Shown here: positions 52,362 to 61,363 of the stretch, piece after piece
Position numbering within the stretch: the first letter of the stretch is position 1
Layout of the letters: every line of letters starts with the position of its first letter
DNA from: Dactylosporangium vinaceum
GTDB taxonomy: Bacteria; Actinomycetota; Actinomycetes; Mycobacteriales; Micromonosporaceae
Assembly (NCBI RefSeq): GCF_019904175.1
Contig: NZ_CP061913.1
Span: 9,920,001-9,984,000 of the forward strand
Direction of reading: 5' to 3'
DNA: 64,000 nt
Position numbers and translations under genes: made by a program
Notes under the pieces: model-generated
Databases searched by the model: none
Told to the model about the DNA's origin: nothing
The model's input: only the letters and a program-made list of their open reading frames with translations

Positions 52362-53957
52362 TCAGGACCTTGATAGTCGGCGCAGGAGCGTGTCGGAGGC
52401 GAGCGGGTAGGCACCGTGGCGGCGCACGCCGTCGATCACCTCTTTGTCGGACGAGATCACGATGATCGGGCGGCCGGCGGGCTCGGCCCTCACCAGGCGG
52501 CGGATCAGCTCGTCGGCGGTCTCCCCCTTGCGGGAGAAGAGCACGCGGACGCCCCGCGGCGCCGGCGGCAGGCCGTGGACCCGCTCGGCACCGTCGAACA
52601 CCACCGTGACCTCCGCGCGGGTCTGCGCGGCGAGGCCGCCGGCACCGGCTATCAACCGGTTGCGCTGCTGCTCCAGAGAGATCTCCGCATAGCCCTTTTT
52701 GGTGACGTTGTACCCGTCCACGATCATGTGCGCCTTGGGCAGACTGAGGAGCTGGTCAAGGCGGGCCGGGTCATCGGCGTCGAGGGCGCGGGCGGCCGCG
52801 GTGAGGCCCTCGGGGCGGTCGGCGGACGTCTCGGCGACGAAGTCGGCCGGCAGCTTGTCGGTCGGGTCCAGGGCCAGCTCGCGGCGCAGCCCGACCGCGG
52901 CCTGGCCGATCGTCTCCAGCAGCAGCCACAGCCGGGCGTCGTCGACCGCGCGCGCGTCCTTGGCGCTCTGCCGCTGGGCGCCCGCCGCGGTCTCGGCCTC
53001 GGCCAGGCGAGCCCGGAGGCGGCGCAGCTCGGCGTCGTGGTCGGCGTTGACCTTGGCCGCCCGGCCCTTCTCGGCCGCGAGCATGTCGGTGGCCTTGCGC
53101 TCCTTGGCCTGCGACTCGCGCAACGCCTTGCCCAGCGTGCGGACCTCGTCGCGCAGGCCGCCGGTCTCCTCGCGGAGGCGGGCGAGCTCGTCGCGCAGCT
53201 TGTCGGCCTCGACCTTGGCCACGGCGCGGTCGTGCTCGGCGCGGGCCAGGCGCTGCTCGACGTCGCGGATGCGCTCGGACGCGACGGCGCCCTCGGCCTC
53301 GGCGCGGACGGTCTCGGTGGCGTCGGCGACGAGGGTGCGCCAGCCGTCCGGCCGGGCCAGGTACGCGAGTGCCGCCACCTCCACCGGGTCCGCCGCCGCC
53401 GGGGCCACGCCCTCCAGGACGGCGGCGCCCAGGTCACCGGCGTCGTTGACGACCCGCGTGGCCAGCCGCTGCCGGAGCAGCGGGTCGCCGGAGAGCTGCA
53501 TCGCGATCACCGAACCGCCCAGGCGGGCCCGGCGGTTCGGCGCGAACTTGGCCACCCGCCGCAGCGGCATCGGCAGCTCGTCGAGCGGCAGGCCGCTTAT
53601 CGCACCGGCGGCGAGGGCGATCACGCGCTGGCGGACGACCTCGGGCAGCGTGGGCTCCGGCTCCTCGACGCCCTCCGCACCGTCACCATCGCCCTCCGAA
53701 GCAAGATCGGCCTCCGAACCGCCGTCGGACGCCGAGTCGTGGCCGGTGTCGCCGCCCGAGAGGCCGGAGAGACCAGACGGGTCGGCGAGGTCAGAAGGGT
53801 CGGAGAGGTCAGAAGGCAGGTCACCGTCGGGCGAAACGACGTCAGAGAGCCGGTCGTCCCCGGTGTCCGACGAGCCCGGCGCGGAGGCGGGGCGATCCTG
53901 CGCAGGCGTCACCGCGACCTCGGCACCGAGGTCGTCGGGAGCGTCGTACGCAGCCAT
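52362..53957 (-). CDS. NYN-domain (YacP-like) RNA-binding protein with coiled coil
   Basis: About 531 residues. The C-terminal ~170 are a NYN/YacP domain: AHMIVDGYNVTKKGYAEISL, TVVFDGAERVHG, VRVLFSRKGETADELIRRLV, IIVISSDKEVIDGVRRHGAY, with the acidic residues of a PIN-like ribonuclease. The middle (~250-360) is a long coiled coil; the first ~100 are acidic Asp/Ser/Gly-rich and disordered. ATG 53957 is the start. It is a common single-copy actinobacterial protein and unlike the short NYN protein at 7328. It diverges from the GAF gene. Confidence 0.87.
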   Translation of the reverse strand: MAAYDAPDDLGAEVAVTPAQDRPASAPGSSDTGDDRLSDVVSPDGDLPSDLSDPSDLADPSGLSGLSGGDTGHDSASDGGSEADLASEGDGDGAEGVEEPEPTLPEVVRQRVIALAAGAISGLPLDELPMPLRRVAKFAPNRRARLGGSVIAMQLSGDPLLRQRLATRVVNDAGDLGAAVLEGVAPAAADPVEVAALAYLARPDGWRTLVADATETVRAEAEGAVASERIRDVEQRLARAEHDRAVAKVEADKLRDELARLREETGGLRDEVRTLGKALRESQAKERKATDMLAAEKGRAAKVNADHDAELRRLRARLAEAETAAGAQRQSAKDARAVDDARLWLLLETIGQAAVGLRRELALDPTDKLPADFVAETSADRPEGLTAAARALDADDPARLDQLLSLPKAHMIVDGYNVTKKGYAEISLEQQRNRLIAGAGGLAAQTRAEVTVVFDGAERVHGLPPAPRGVRVLFSRKGETADELIRRLVRAEPAGRPIIVISSDKEVIDGVRRHGAYPLASDTLLRRLSRS

Positions 53958-54085
53958 CACTCCAGTGTCGCATTGTCGACCACATTCGCCCGGGATGGAG
54001 TCCAGGACCGCAGCCGCACCCCCAACGGCTAAAAGCTGACATATCATTATTTCACCCGATTGTGTCGACGCACGGGGAGGCGGGG

Positions 54086-55033
54086 ATGGTGGTACCGGTA
54101 CCCAGCAACGAGGCGGAGCGAGTGGCCTCGCTACACGCAATGGCTGTCCTGGACACGCCGCCGGAGACCGATTTCGACGACATCGTCCGGATCGCGTCCG
54201 AGGTCTGCGGCGCTCCTATCTCGCTGGTCTCGCTGATCGACACCGAGCGGCAGTGGTTCAAGGCCAAGATCGGCGACCTGGATGTGGCGGAGACGCCGCG
54301 CGAGGTGGCGTTCTGCGCCCACGCGATCATGGGCCGCGACCTGATGGTGGTGCCCGACGCGACGGCGGACGCGCGGTTCGCCGACAACCCGTACGTCACC
54401 CAGGACGACGGCATCCGCTTCTACGCGGGCGCGCCGCTGCTTACCGCGGAGGGCGCGGCCCTGGGCACGCTGTGCGTGGTCGACCACAGCCCGCACAAGC
54501 TGAACCTCGACCAGATGAAGGGCCTGCGGGCGCTGGCCAAGCAGGTCACGGAGCTGCTCGAACTGCGCCGGCTGGTCGTGAGCGCGGAGCTGGAGACCAA
54601 GCCGGAGCCGCGCGCCGTCGACCTGGCCTATCTGACCGAGGCCCGCATCCGGGAGCTGCGCGGCATCGCCGACGCCCGCAATATCGCGATCACGCTCGGG
54701 TTCACCGACGCCGCGACGGTACACGCAGATCCCGCCAAGCTGTCCAGAGCCCTCGACTACGTCATTTTCGGGGCGCTCAAGCTGGCACCGGCCGGCGGAC
54801 GGGTGGCGGTGCGGGTGCTCGGGTCCCCGGTGCCGACGATCGAGATCGGGCACGCGGGCGGCAGCATCAAGCCCGAGTGGCAGGTCGATCTGGAGGGTCG
54901 GCGGGCGGCCGACGAGCCGGTGCCGCGGGCCGTCGCCGACATCCTGCGCGCCCACGGCGCCACGGTCACGGACACCTCGGCGATCGTCGGCTCGCCCGAC
55001 GTGCGCCTTGAGCTGCGGTTTCCGCCTCACTAG
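54086..55033 (+). CDS. GAF-domain protein with degenerate ATPase-like tail
   Basis: A 315-residue soluble protein. The N-terminal GAF domain is clear: ERVASLHAMAVLDTPPETDFDDIV, APISLVSLIDTERQWFKAKIG, EVAFCAHAIMG, RFADNPYVTQDDGIRFYAGA and LGTLCVVDHSPHKL. The C-terminal half (ADPAKLSRALDYVIFGALKL, DTSAIVGSPDVRLELRF) resembles a histidine-kinase ATPase domain but lacks N and G boxes and any His box. It is therefore a sensor without kinase output. ATG 54086 has GGGGAGG 5 nt upstream; a GTG at 54062 is in frame. Confidence 0.85.
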   Translation: MVVPVPSNEAERVASLHAMAVLDTPPETDFDDIVRIASEVCGAPISLVSLIDTERQWFKAKIGDLDVAETPREVAFCAHAIMGRDLMVVPDATADARFADNPYVTQDDGIRFYAGAPLLTAEGAALGTLCVVDHSPHKLNLDQMKGLRALAKQVTELLELRRLVVSAELETKPEPRAVDLAYLTEARIRELRGIADARNIAITLGFTDAATVHADPAKLSRALDYVIFGALKLAPAGGRVAVRVLGSPVPTIEIGHAGGSIKPEWQVDLEGRRAADEPVPRAVADILRAHGATVTDTSAIVGSPDVRLELRFPPH

Positions 55034-55056
55034 AATTTTTTGTCACACCCTGGTCG

Positions 55057-55062
55057 TAGTGT
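55057..55062 (+). promoter_or_regulatory. Candidate leaderless -10 box of the DEDDh/GIY-YIG gene
   Basis: TAGTGT ends 6 nt before the GTG at 55069, with no Shine-Dalgarno. TTGTCA occurs upstream at 55039-55045 but too close to be its -35. Confidence 0.5.
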
Positions 55063-55068
55063 GCGGCC

Positions 55069-56802
55069 GTGCCCCACTACCACCAGGAAACGCTCGACGC
55101 CCTGTTCGACGACCCGAGGGCCGCCACGCTGTTCTCCACCACGTTCGTCGTGGTCGACCTGGAGACGACCGGCGGGGCCCCGGACGGCGGCGGGATCACG
55201 GAGATCGGCGCGGTGAAGGTCCGCGGCGGGGAGATCCTGGGCGAGTTCGGGACGCTCGTCAATCCGGAGGAGCGCGTCCCGGCCTTCATCACGGTGCTCA
55301 CGGGCATCACCGAGATGATGCTCATGGAGGCACCGACGCTGGAGACGGTCCTGCCGAGCTTCCTGGAGTTCGCGCAGGGTGCGGTGTGGGTCGCGCACAA
55401 TGCGCCGTACGACACCGGGTTCCTCAAGGCCGCGTGCGCGAAACACGGGTACACCTGGCCGAAGCCGATTGTGTTCGACACCGCGGCGATCGCCCGGCGC
55501 GCGATGATCGCCGACGAGGTGCCCAACCACAAGCTGTCGACCCTCGCGCGGCACTTCCGCTCCCCCACGCAGCCGGTGCACCGGGCGCTGGAGGACGCCA
55601 AGGCCACAGTGGACGTGCTGCACGGGCTGTTCGCCCGGCTCGGCAGCCTCAAGGTGCAGACCGTCGGCGAGGTGCTCGAGTTCGTCAAGGCCGTCAGCCC
55701 GGCTCAGCGGCGCAAGAAGCACCTGGCGGAGGGGCTGCCCGACGGTCCGGGCGTCTACATGTTCCGCGGTCACAAGGACAGGCCCCTCTACATCGGGACA
55801 AGCTCCTCCATCGCGACCCGGGTGCGCAGCTACTTCACGGCGGCGGAGAAGCGGGCGCGGATCGACGAGATGCTCAACGCGGCCGAGCGCGTCGAGGCGA
55901 TCCTGTGCGCACACTCGCTGGAGGCCGAGGTGCGGGAGTTACGGCTGATCGCGGCGCACAAGCCGCCGTACAACCGCCGCTCGAAATATCCGGAGCGCGT
56001 CGTGTGGCTCAAGCTCACGTCCGAGGCGTATCCGCGGCTGTCCGTCGTGCGGGAGGTGCAGGCCGACGGCGCGGCATACCTGGGGCCGTTCGGCTCGCGG
56101 CGGTTCGCCGAGCTGGCGGCGGCCGGGCTGTATGACGCGCTGCCGCTGCGCCAGTGCACCCACAAGCTGTCCCTGCGCACGCAGACGCCGGCGTGCGCGC
56201 TGGCCGAGCTCGGGCGGTGCCCGGCGCCGTGCGAGCACCGCATCTCGCCCGACGATTACGAGGTGCAGGCGGCGGCGCCCTTCCGGACCGCGACGACCGG
56301 CGACCCCGGGCCGGTGGTGCAGGGGCTCATGGCGCGGATCGAGGCGCTGGCGGAGGTGGAGCGCTACGAGGACGCGGCAACGATCCGGGGGCGGATGGTC
56401 GCGTTCCTGCGCACGGCGATCCGTCAGCAGCGGCTGGCCGGCCTCAGCGCGCTGCCCGAGGTGGTCGCGGCGCGCCCTTCGGCGAGCGGCGGCTGGGAGA
56501 TCGCGGTGGTGCGGCACGGACGACTCGCCGGGGCCGGCGCTTCACCCCCGAGAGTGCACCCGCAGCCAACGCTGGATGTGGTCTTGGCCACAGCGGAAAC
56601 GGTCCAGCCGGGGCCCGGGCCGACGCCGCGCGCCACGCCGGAGGAGACCGAGCGCATCCTGGCGTGGCTCGAACGACCCGAAACGAGGCTGGTCAAGGCC
56701 GATATAGGCTGGTCATCACCGGTGCACGGCGCGGCGCGCTGGCGGCCGTTCCTCGCCCGCGCGGAGGCCGCGGCGTCGGTTCGAACCGACTTGGACGGGT
56801 AG
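55069..56802 (+). CDS. DEDDh exonuclease fused to UvrC-like GIY-YIG endonuclease
   Basis: A 577-residue fusion like M. tuberculosis Rv2191. The N-terminal DEDDh exonuclease (res ~25-190) has FVVVDLETTGG, AHNAPYDTGFL and VHRALEDAKATVDV, the epsilon-subunit pattern. The second half is a Cho/UvrC-type GIY-YIG domain: GPGVYMFRGHKDRPLYIGTSSSIATRVRSYF, EAEVRELRLIAAHKPPYNRRS, followed by ~200 residues of UvrC-like tail. Both active sites look intact, so it probably trims DNA during repair. GTG 55069 has no ribosome site but a -10 at the leaderless position. Confidence 0.93.
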   Translation: MPHYHQETLDALFDDPRAATLFSTTFVVVDLETTGGAPDGGGITEIGAVKVRGGEILGEFGTLVNPEERVPAFITVLTGITEMMLMEAPTLETVLPSFLEFAQGAVWVAHNAPYDTGFLKAACAKHGYTWPKPIVFDTAAIARRAMIADEVPNHKLSTLARHFRSPTQPVHRALEDAKATVDVLHGLFARLGSLKVQTVGEVLEFVKAVSPAQRRKKHLAEGLPDGPGVYMFRGHKDRPLYIGTSSSIATRVRSYFTAAEKRARIDEMLNAAERVEAILCAHSLEAEVRELRLIAAHKPPYNRRSKYPERVVWLKLTSEAYPRLSVVREVQADGAAYLGPFGSRRFAELAAAGLYDALPLRQCTHKLSLRTQTPACALAELGRCPAPCEHRISPDDYEVQAAAPFRTATTGDPGPVVQGLMARIEALAEVERYEDAATIRGRMVAFLRTAIRQQRLAGLSALPEVVAARPSASGGWEIAVVRHGRLAGAGASPPRVHPQPTLDVVLATAETVQPGPGPTPRATPEETERILAWLERPETRLVKADIGWSSPVHGAARWRPFLARAEAAASVRTDLDG

Positions 56803-56915
56803 GTACATCGGACGAACGCACATAACCAAATGACCGATCGGATGCCGGGAGGGAAACTAGGCTGGAACCTACCCAAACCCCGGCCCGTTAGAGCCCACGG
56901 TGAGGAGGTGCCGCT

Positions 56916-59900
56916 ATGGAGCCCGGTTTGCAGTCCGGCGCGTCTATTGGTGCGGGCTCCTCCCCCGCTCCGGTCCCGAGTGGAGAGTCCCACGAGTCGG
57001 GGCCTTCAAACGTCTCGGGTGTACCGCAGTCGAGTGACGCGCCGAACACGCCGCACAGCGAGTACATGGTGGACCCAGCGGCGTCGGACGGCAACCCCAC
57101 GGAGTTTCCGAATTTCCGGGCCGGGCCGCCAGGGTCGCTCGCAGGGCCTCCGACCAGCGCGGATGCGCGGCAACTGGTAGGCGAGGCGGTCGCGGCGCTC
57201 GACGGGCCCGGCGTGTCGCCCGGGCCGCTCACGATCCGGGTCGACAGCCTGGGCATTGGTGGCGGGTTCCGCACCGCCCCGCCCGGCTCCGGCACGAGCG
57301 GCAACTCCCCCGGCGGCGCCGCGGACAGCGCAGCGCCCGGGAACGGCAGCGGTGGGGAGCGGGTCCGGGCCGGCGAGATGTTCCTCGGGCCGAAGGGCCT
57401 GCCGACCGCGGCGATCGCGGTACCGGAGGCGCCGGTGCGGCGCAGGTACGCGCCACCGGGTCAGGACCACGGGTCCGCCGAGACAGTCACCGGAGACCGC
57501 GCGCCCGGCGAGCGCGCGCCGACCGAGCGATCGCCGAACGACCGGGGCGGTGAGAGCACCGACCGGGGGCGGCAACACGAACGTCAGCAGCATGCGGAGT
57601 CGCAGCCAGTGCCCGCGGATCGAATGGCAACGGATAGGGCCCGCCGGCCCGACGACGCGCCGGACGACCGCGGGCATCAGCATGACCGGGCACTGAACGA
57701 CCGCGCCGCCCAGAGCGAGCGCAGCCCCGGCGACCGCGCCCCGAACGAGCACGTCTCGCGCTCCGACCGCGGCACCAATGAGCACGACTCCCGCGCCGCC
57801 CGCCCGGACAGCCGCCCCGACCAGGCGGACCTCCACACCGGGCACCCCGGCCAACGCCCCGGCCCCACCGCCGAGCGAGCGAGCACCCAGAGCGAACCCC
57901 CCGCCGACGACCGGGTCACCGGGCACAGCTCGAGCCGCGACCACACCGGCTCGAATCGCGACCACACCGGCGAGCGCAGCGACCACACCGGCGGACGCGG
58001 TGAACAGGTCGGCGGACGCGGTGAACAGGCGGACGGGCGCAATGAGCAGGGCGGCGGGCACGGTGAACAGACCAGCAAGCGGGCTGAGCAGGCTGGCGGA
58101 CGCGGTGAGCAGGGCGGCGGACACGGTGAGCAGGTCGGCAGACGTGGTGAGCAGGTCGGTGGGCGTGATGAGCAGGCCGGGGACGACCGACCGGGGCGCG
58201 ACAGCACCGGCCCGAGCGGCGGTCATGTGAGCAGTGTCCGGGCCGAGCGGGCCGAGAGTCACGGCGCGCCGGCCGTGGCCGTGGACTCGGACCAGCCGCG
58301 CAGCGACCGGGACCGCGATCACGCCGGGCGGTCCGCGGACCGGCGCGGTGACGGGCGGGGCAGGCCGGAGTGGCCGGCCAACGACCGGACGATCGAGAGC
58401 CGGACCCGGGCCGGTGAGGTGGCCGAGAGCGCCGCGGCCGAGCAGGCCGAGATCGAGAGCGACCTGCCGCCCATCAGTGAGGTGCCGCCCGCCGGTGAGG
58501 TGCCGCCGGTCAGCGGTGAGCCGGGCGGGGACGGTGGGAAGCCGCGCAACACGCACTCGGCCGGTGAAGGGCGCAAGCCGTTGCCGCGGGCGGCGCAGCG
58601 GTTGCCGCTTGACGATCGATACCTGGCGCCGCGGAAGAAGTTGACGGCGCCGGCGGCTGACGACTCGCCGGAGGTGCCGCCACCGCCGTCGTACTCGGCG
58701 CTGGCGGGTGGGGCCGTGCCGGGGGACCCGACGGCGACCTACTCGTCGATCATCGGGTCGCGGCTGCGGGCCATGCTGCCGTGGTCGTCGAGCGGCGACG
58801 ATCCGATGGCGGTCATCCTGCGGGCCCACCGGCAGATTCATCCGGCGGCCGACACCGTGCTGCTGCGGCGGGCGTACAGCATGGCCGAGCAGATGCACCG
58901 CGGCCAGATGCGCAAGAGCGGCGAGGCGTTCATCTCGCACCCGCTGGAGGTCACCGAGATCCTCGCGGACCTCGGGATGGACACGACCACGCTGGTGGCG
59001 GCGCTGCTCCACGACACCGTCGAGGACACCGACTACACGCTCGGCGCGCTGGAGCGGGACTTCGGTGCCGAGGTCGCGCTGCTCGTCGACGGCGTGACGA
59101 AGTTCGACAAGATGTTCTACGGCGCCGACGCCGAGGCCGAGACGATCCGCAAGATGATCGTCGCCGCCGGGCGGGACGTGCGGGTGCTCGTCATCAAGCT
59201 CGCCGACCGGCTGCACAACATGCGGACCATCGACGCGCGATCGGTGAAGAGCCGGGTGCGGATCGCCACGGCCACGCGGGAGGTGCTTATCCCGCTGTGT
59301 GAGCGGCTCGGGATCCAGGCGCTGAAGCGGGAGCTCGAGGACTGGGTCCTGCGGGCGGTGTCGCCGAGCGGTTATGCGGTGGTCGACGAATACGTGCGGC
59401 AGCGGGTCGGCTGGGACGGGTACCTCGAGAAGGTCATTTCCGCACTGAGCAGCGACCTCAAGAAGTTCAACCTCGACGCGACGGTCTCGCCGCGACCCCG
59501 GCACCTGTACTCCATCTGGAAAGACACTGTCGACGGCAACTACGGCGAGCCGCACGACCTGCCGCGCGTCGTGATCGTGGTCGACGGACCCGAGACTGAC
59601 TGCTACGCGGCGCTCGGCGCGGTCCACGGGAAGTGGCGGCCGGTCCCCGGGCGGTTCAAGGACTTCATCGCGACGCCGAAGAACAACAACTACCGGTCGC
59701 TGCACACCACCGTCCAGGGCCCCGACGACCAGTCGCTGGAGGTGCTGATCCGCACCGTCGAGATGCACCAGTCGGCCGAGTACGGCATCGTGGCGAACTT
59801 CCGCTATCCGTCCACGGCGGCCCGGTTCGGACCGGCGAGCAAGGCCGAGCAGCTCGACTGGCTGCGGCGCCTGCTCGACTGGGAGGCGGCCGCGTCGGAC

Positions 59901-60494
59901 CCGGCCCAGTTCATCGCCTCGCTGCGCTGCGACCTCGCCGAGGACCAGATCCTGGTGCTGACGGCCGGCGGCGGGCGGCCGGTGCTGCTGCCGTCGGACG
60001 CGACCCCGGTCGACCTCGCGTACATCCTCGGCGCCGACGTCGGCAACCGATGTATCGGCGCCCGCGTCAACGGCCGCCTCACCGCCGTCTCGTCCCCCCT
60101 TGCCGACGGCGACACTGTCGAGATCATCACCCGGGCCGGCCAGCGCGACGAGTTCGACTTCGACGCCGACGCCCCCGCGCGCGGCCCGTCGCCGGAGTGG
60201 CTCGACTTCGTCCGTACGCCGCACGCCCGCCTGCACATCAGCCGCTGGTTCGAGGCGCACGAGGCCCCGGCGATCACCGTCGCCAACAAGGTCCGCCTGG
60301 GCCGCCTCGCCATCGGCCTGGCGCTGCGCCAACAGGGCCGCGGCCTGGCCAGCGACCTGCCGCTGGTCCGCCTCGCCCCCCGCCTGGGCTTCCCCGACAT
60401 CGAGACCCTCCTCGTCGCCGTCGCCGACCACGCCCGCACCGCCGACGAGGTCGTCGCGGAGTTGATAGCCCTGGTCGACCAGCAGCCCCACTGA
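56916..60494 (+). CDS. RelA/SpoT homologue with very long disordered N-terminus
   Basis: A 1,192-residue (p)ppGpp enzyme. Residues ~1-600 are low-complexity, Gly/Pro/Arg/Asp/Glu-rich, with tandem repeats. From ~610: HD hydrolase domain with HPLEVTEILADLGMD, AALLHDTVEDTDYT and KLADRLHNMRTI (intact His-Asp set); synthetase domain with KHDFIATPKNNNYRSLHTTV-like text (KDFIATPKNNNYRSLHTT) and EVLIRTVEMHQSAEYGI; TGS domain near 1010. No ACT domain at the C-terminus. In the synthetase the usual DLvGvR reads DLPRVVIV, so the conserved Arg is lost and synthesis may be weak. ATG 56916 has AGGAGGTG 5 nt upstream. Confidence 0.9.
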   Translation: MEPGLQSGASIGAGSSPAPVPSGESHESGPSNVSGVPQSSDAPNTPHSEYMVDPAASDGNPTEFPNFRAGPPGSLAGPPTSADARQLVGEAVAALDGPGVSPGPLTIRVDSLGIGGGFRTAPPGSGTSGNSPGGAADSAAPGNGSGGERVRAGEMFLGPKGLPTAAIAVPEAPVRRRYAPPGQDHGSAETVTGDRAPGERAPTERSPNDRGGESTDRGRQHERQQHAESQPVPADRMATDRARRPDDAPDDRGHQHDRALNDRAAQSERSPGDRAPNEHVSRSDRGTNEHDSRAARPDSRPDQADLHTGHPGQRPGPTAERASTQSEPPADDRVTGHSSSRDHTGSNRDHTGERSDHTGGRGEQVGGRGEQADGRNEQGGGHGEQTSKRAEQAGGRGEQGGGHGEQVGRRGEQVGGRDEQAGDDRPGRDSTGPSGGHVSSVRAERAESHGAPAVAVDSDQPRSDRDRDHAGRSADRRGDGRGRPEWPANDRTIESRTRAGEVAESAAAEQAEIESDLPPISEVPPAGEVPPVSGEPGGDGGKPRNTHSAGEGRKPLPRAAQRLPLDDRYLAPRKKLTAPAADDSPEVPPPPSYSALAGGAVPGDPTATYSSIIGSRLRAMLPWSSSGDDPMAVILRAHRQIHPAADTVLLRRAYSMAEQMHRGQMRKSGEAFISHPLEVTEILADLGMDTTTLVAALLHDTVEDTDYTLGALERDFGAEVALLVDGVTKFDKMFYGADAEAETIRKMIVAAGRDVRVLVIKLADRLHNMRTIDARSVKSRVRIATATREVLIPLCERLGIQALKRELEDWVLRAVSPSGYAVVDEYVRQRVGWDGYLEKVISALSSDLKKFNLDATVSPRPRHLYSIWKDTVDGNYGEPHDLPRVVIVVDGPETDCYAALGAVHGKWRPVPGRFKDFIATPKNNNYRSLHTTVQGPDDQSLEVLIRTVEMHQSAEYGIVANFRYPSTAARFGPASKAEQLDWLRRLLDWEAAASDPAQFIASLRCDLAEDQILVLTAGGGRPVLLPSDATPVDLAYILGADVGNRCIGARVNGRLTAVSSPLADGDTVEIITRAGQRDEFDFDADAPARGPSPEWLDFVRTPHARLHISRWFEAHEAPAITVANKVRLGRLAIGLALRQQGRGLASDLPLVRLAPRLGFPDIETLLVAVADHARTADEVVAELIALVDQQPH
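57990..58178 (+). repeat. Nine in-frame 21-bp repeats in the RelA/SpoT homologue
   Basis: Nine tandem 21-bp units encode seven-residue repeats of the kind GGRGEQV (res ~359-421). Several copies are identical at the DNA level. The repeat keeps the frame. The surrounding ~400 residues hold further His-Thr-Gly and Asp-Arg motifs of the same character. Confidence 0.85.
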
Positions 60495-60844
60495 CCGCAC
60501 ACCGCGCCGACCGACCCAGCCCAGCCCCGCGCCAGTTGCAGCATCCACGTGGCCATAATCCAGCGCGGCACTCGCACCCGCAGCCACGCGGAGCCGCGCC
60601 GCAGTCACGCGGGCCACTGTCCGGTCACGCGGGCCACGGCCGCGGTCGCGCGCATCACGGCCACCCTCGCGCACAACGCAGCCGTGGCCATACACAACGC
60701 GCCCTGTAGTCGGGTGCGGCGCGGCGGAGGTCGTGCGGGGCGGAGCCGGGGTCGTGTGCGGCGGGAAGGGGTTCGGGTCGCGGGCGGCCGGCCGGTGTGG
60801 ACCATGGCGCGGGGCGGCCGGGGCGTACGCCGTAGCCTTACCGG
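60495..60844. other. Intergenic region between RelA/SpoT homologue and Nudix gene
   Basis: A 350-bp stretch without a gene. The first half is C-rich on the + strand, with the direct repeat GTCACGCGGGCCAC at ~60610 and ~60633. No terminator hairpin stood out. The end holds the Nudix promoter box. Confidence 0.5.
60833..60838 (+). promoter_or_regulatory. Candidate leaderless -10 box of the Nudix gene
   Basis: TAGCCT ends 6 nt before the ATG at 60845, which has no Shine-Dalgarno. The same position is used by the boxes at 17775, 55057 and 62577. Confidence 0.5.
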
Positions 60845-61363
60845 ATGACCGACATGCGTGGGCGCGTGCGTGCGCTGGCGTACCGCACGTTCTACCGGCT
60901 TCCCGGGCGGTGGAAGCGGCGGATCGTGCGCACGTTCCAGCCGACGTACACCATCGGAGCCGTCGCGATCGTGCGCGACCCCGGGCTCACGCAGCTGCTG
61001 CTGCTGCGGCAGCCGCCCGGCGCCGGGTGGTCGCTGCCCGCCGGGCTCATGGACCGCGGGGAGACGCCGGTGCAGACGGCCTGCCGGGAGCTGCGGGAGG
61101 AGACCGGGCTCGAAGTGCCGGTGGAGCGGATGCGGGCCGCCACCCCCAACGCGATCGTGCACACCAGCGGGCAGTGGGTCGACATGGTGTTCGAGACCGA
61201 GGTGGAGCCCGGGGAGGAGCTGGTCGTCGACGCGGCCGAGATCCTCGAGGCGGCCTGGCACCGGCTCGACAACCTGCCGCCGATGACGGTTTCGACGTCG
61301 CGGCTGCTGGCGCACTACGGGATCGGGCCTTACAAGGAGTACCCGGAGGTCCTCGAAGCATGA
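60845..61363 (+). CDS. Nudix hydrolase
   Basis: A 172-residue Nudix enzyme. The Nudix box is complete: GLMDRGETPVQTACRELREE followed by TGLEV. An N-terminal basic helix (RVRALAYRTFYRLPGRWKRR) precedes the domain. The substrate cannot be read from sequence. Its stop overlaps the start of the nucleotidyltransferase gene (ATGA), so the two are translationally coupled; the Nudix enzyme may act on a sugar nucleotide or related compound. Confidence 0.9.
   Translation: MTDMRGRVRALAYRTFYRLPGRWKRRIVRTFQPTYTIGAVAIVRDPGLTQLLLLRQPPGAGWSLPAGLMDRGETPVQTACRELREETGLEVPVERMRAATPNAIVHTSGQWVDMVFETEVEPGEELVVDAAEILEAAWHRLDNLPPMTVSTSRLLAHYGIGPYKEYPEVLEA

Noticed and set aside
57006..60695. 1,229-residue frame antisense to the RelA/SpoT homologue
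   Set aside because: It mirrors a strongly supported gene in the complementary frame, a common artefact of GC-rich codon bias.
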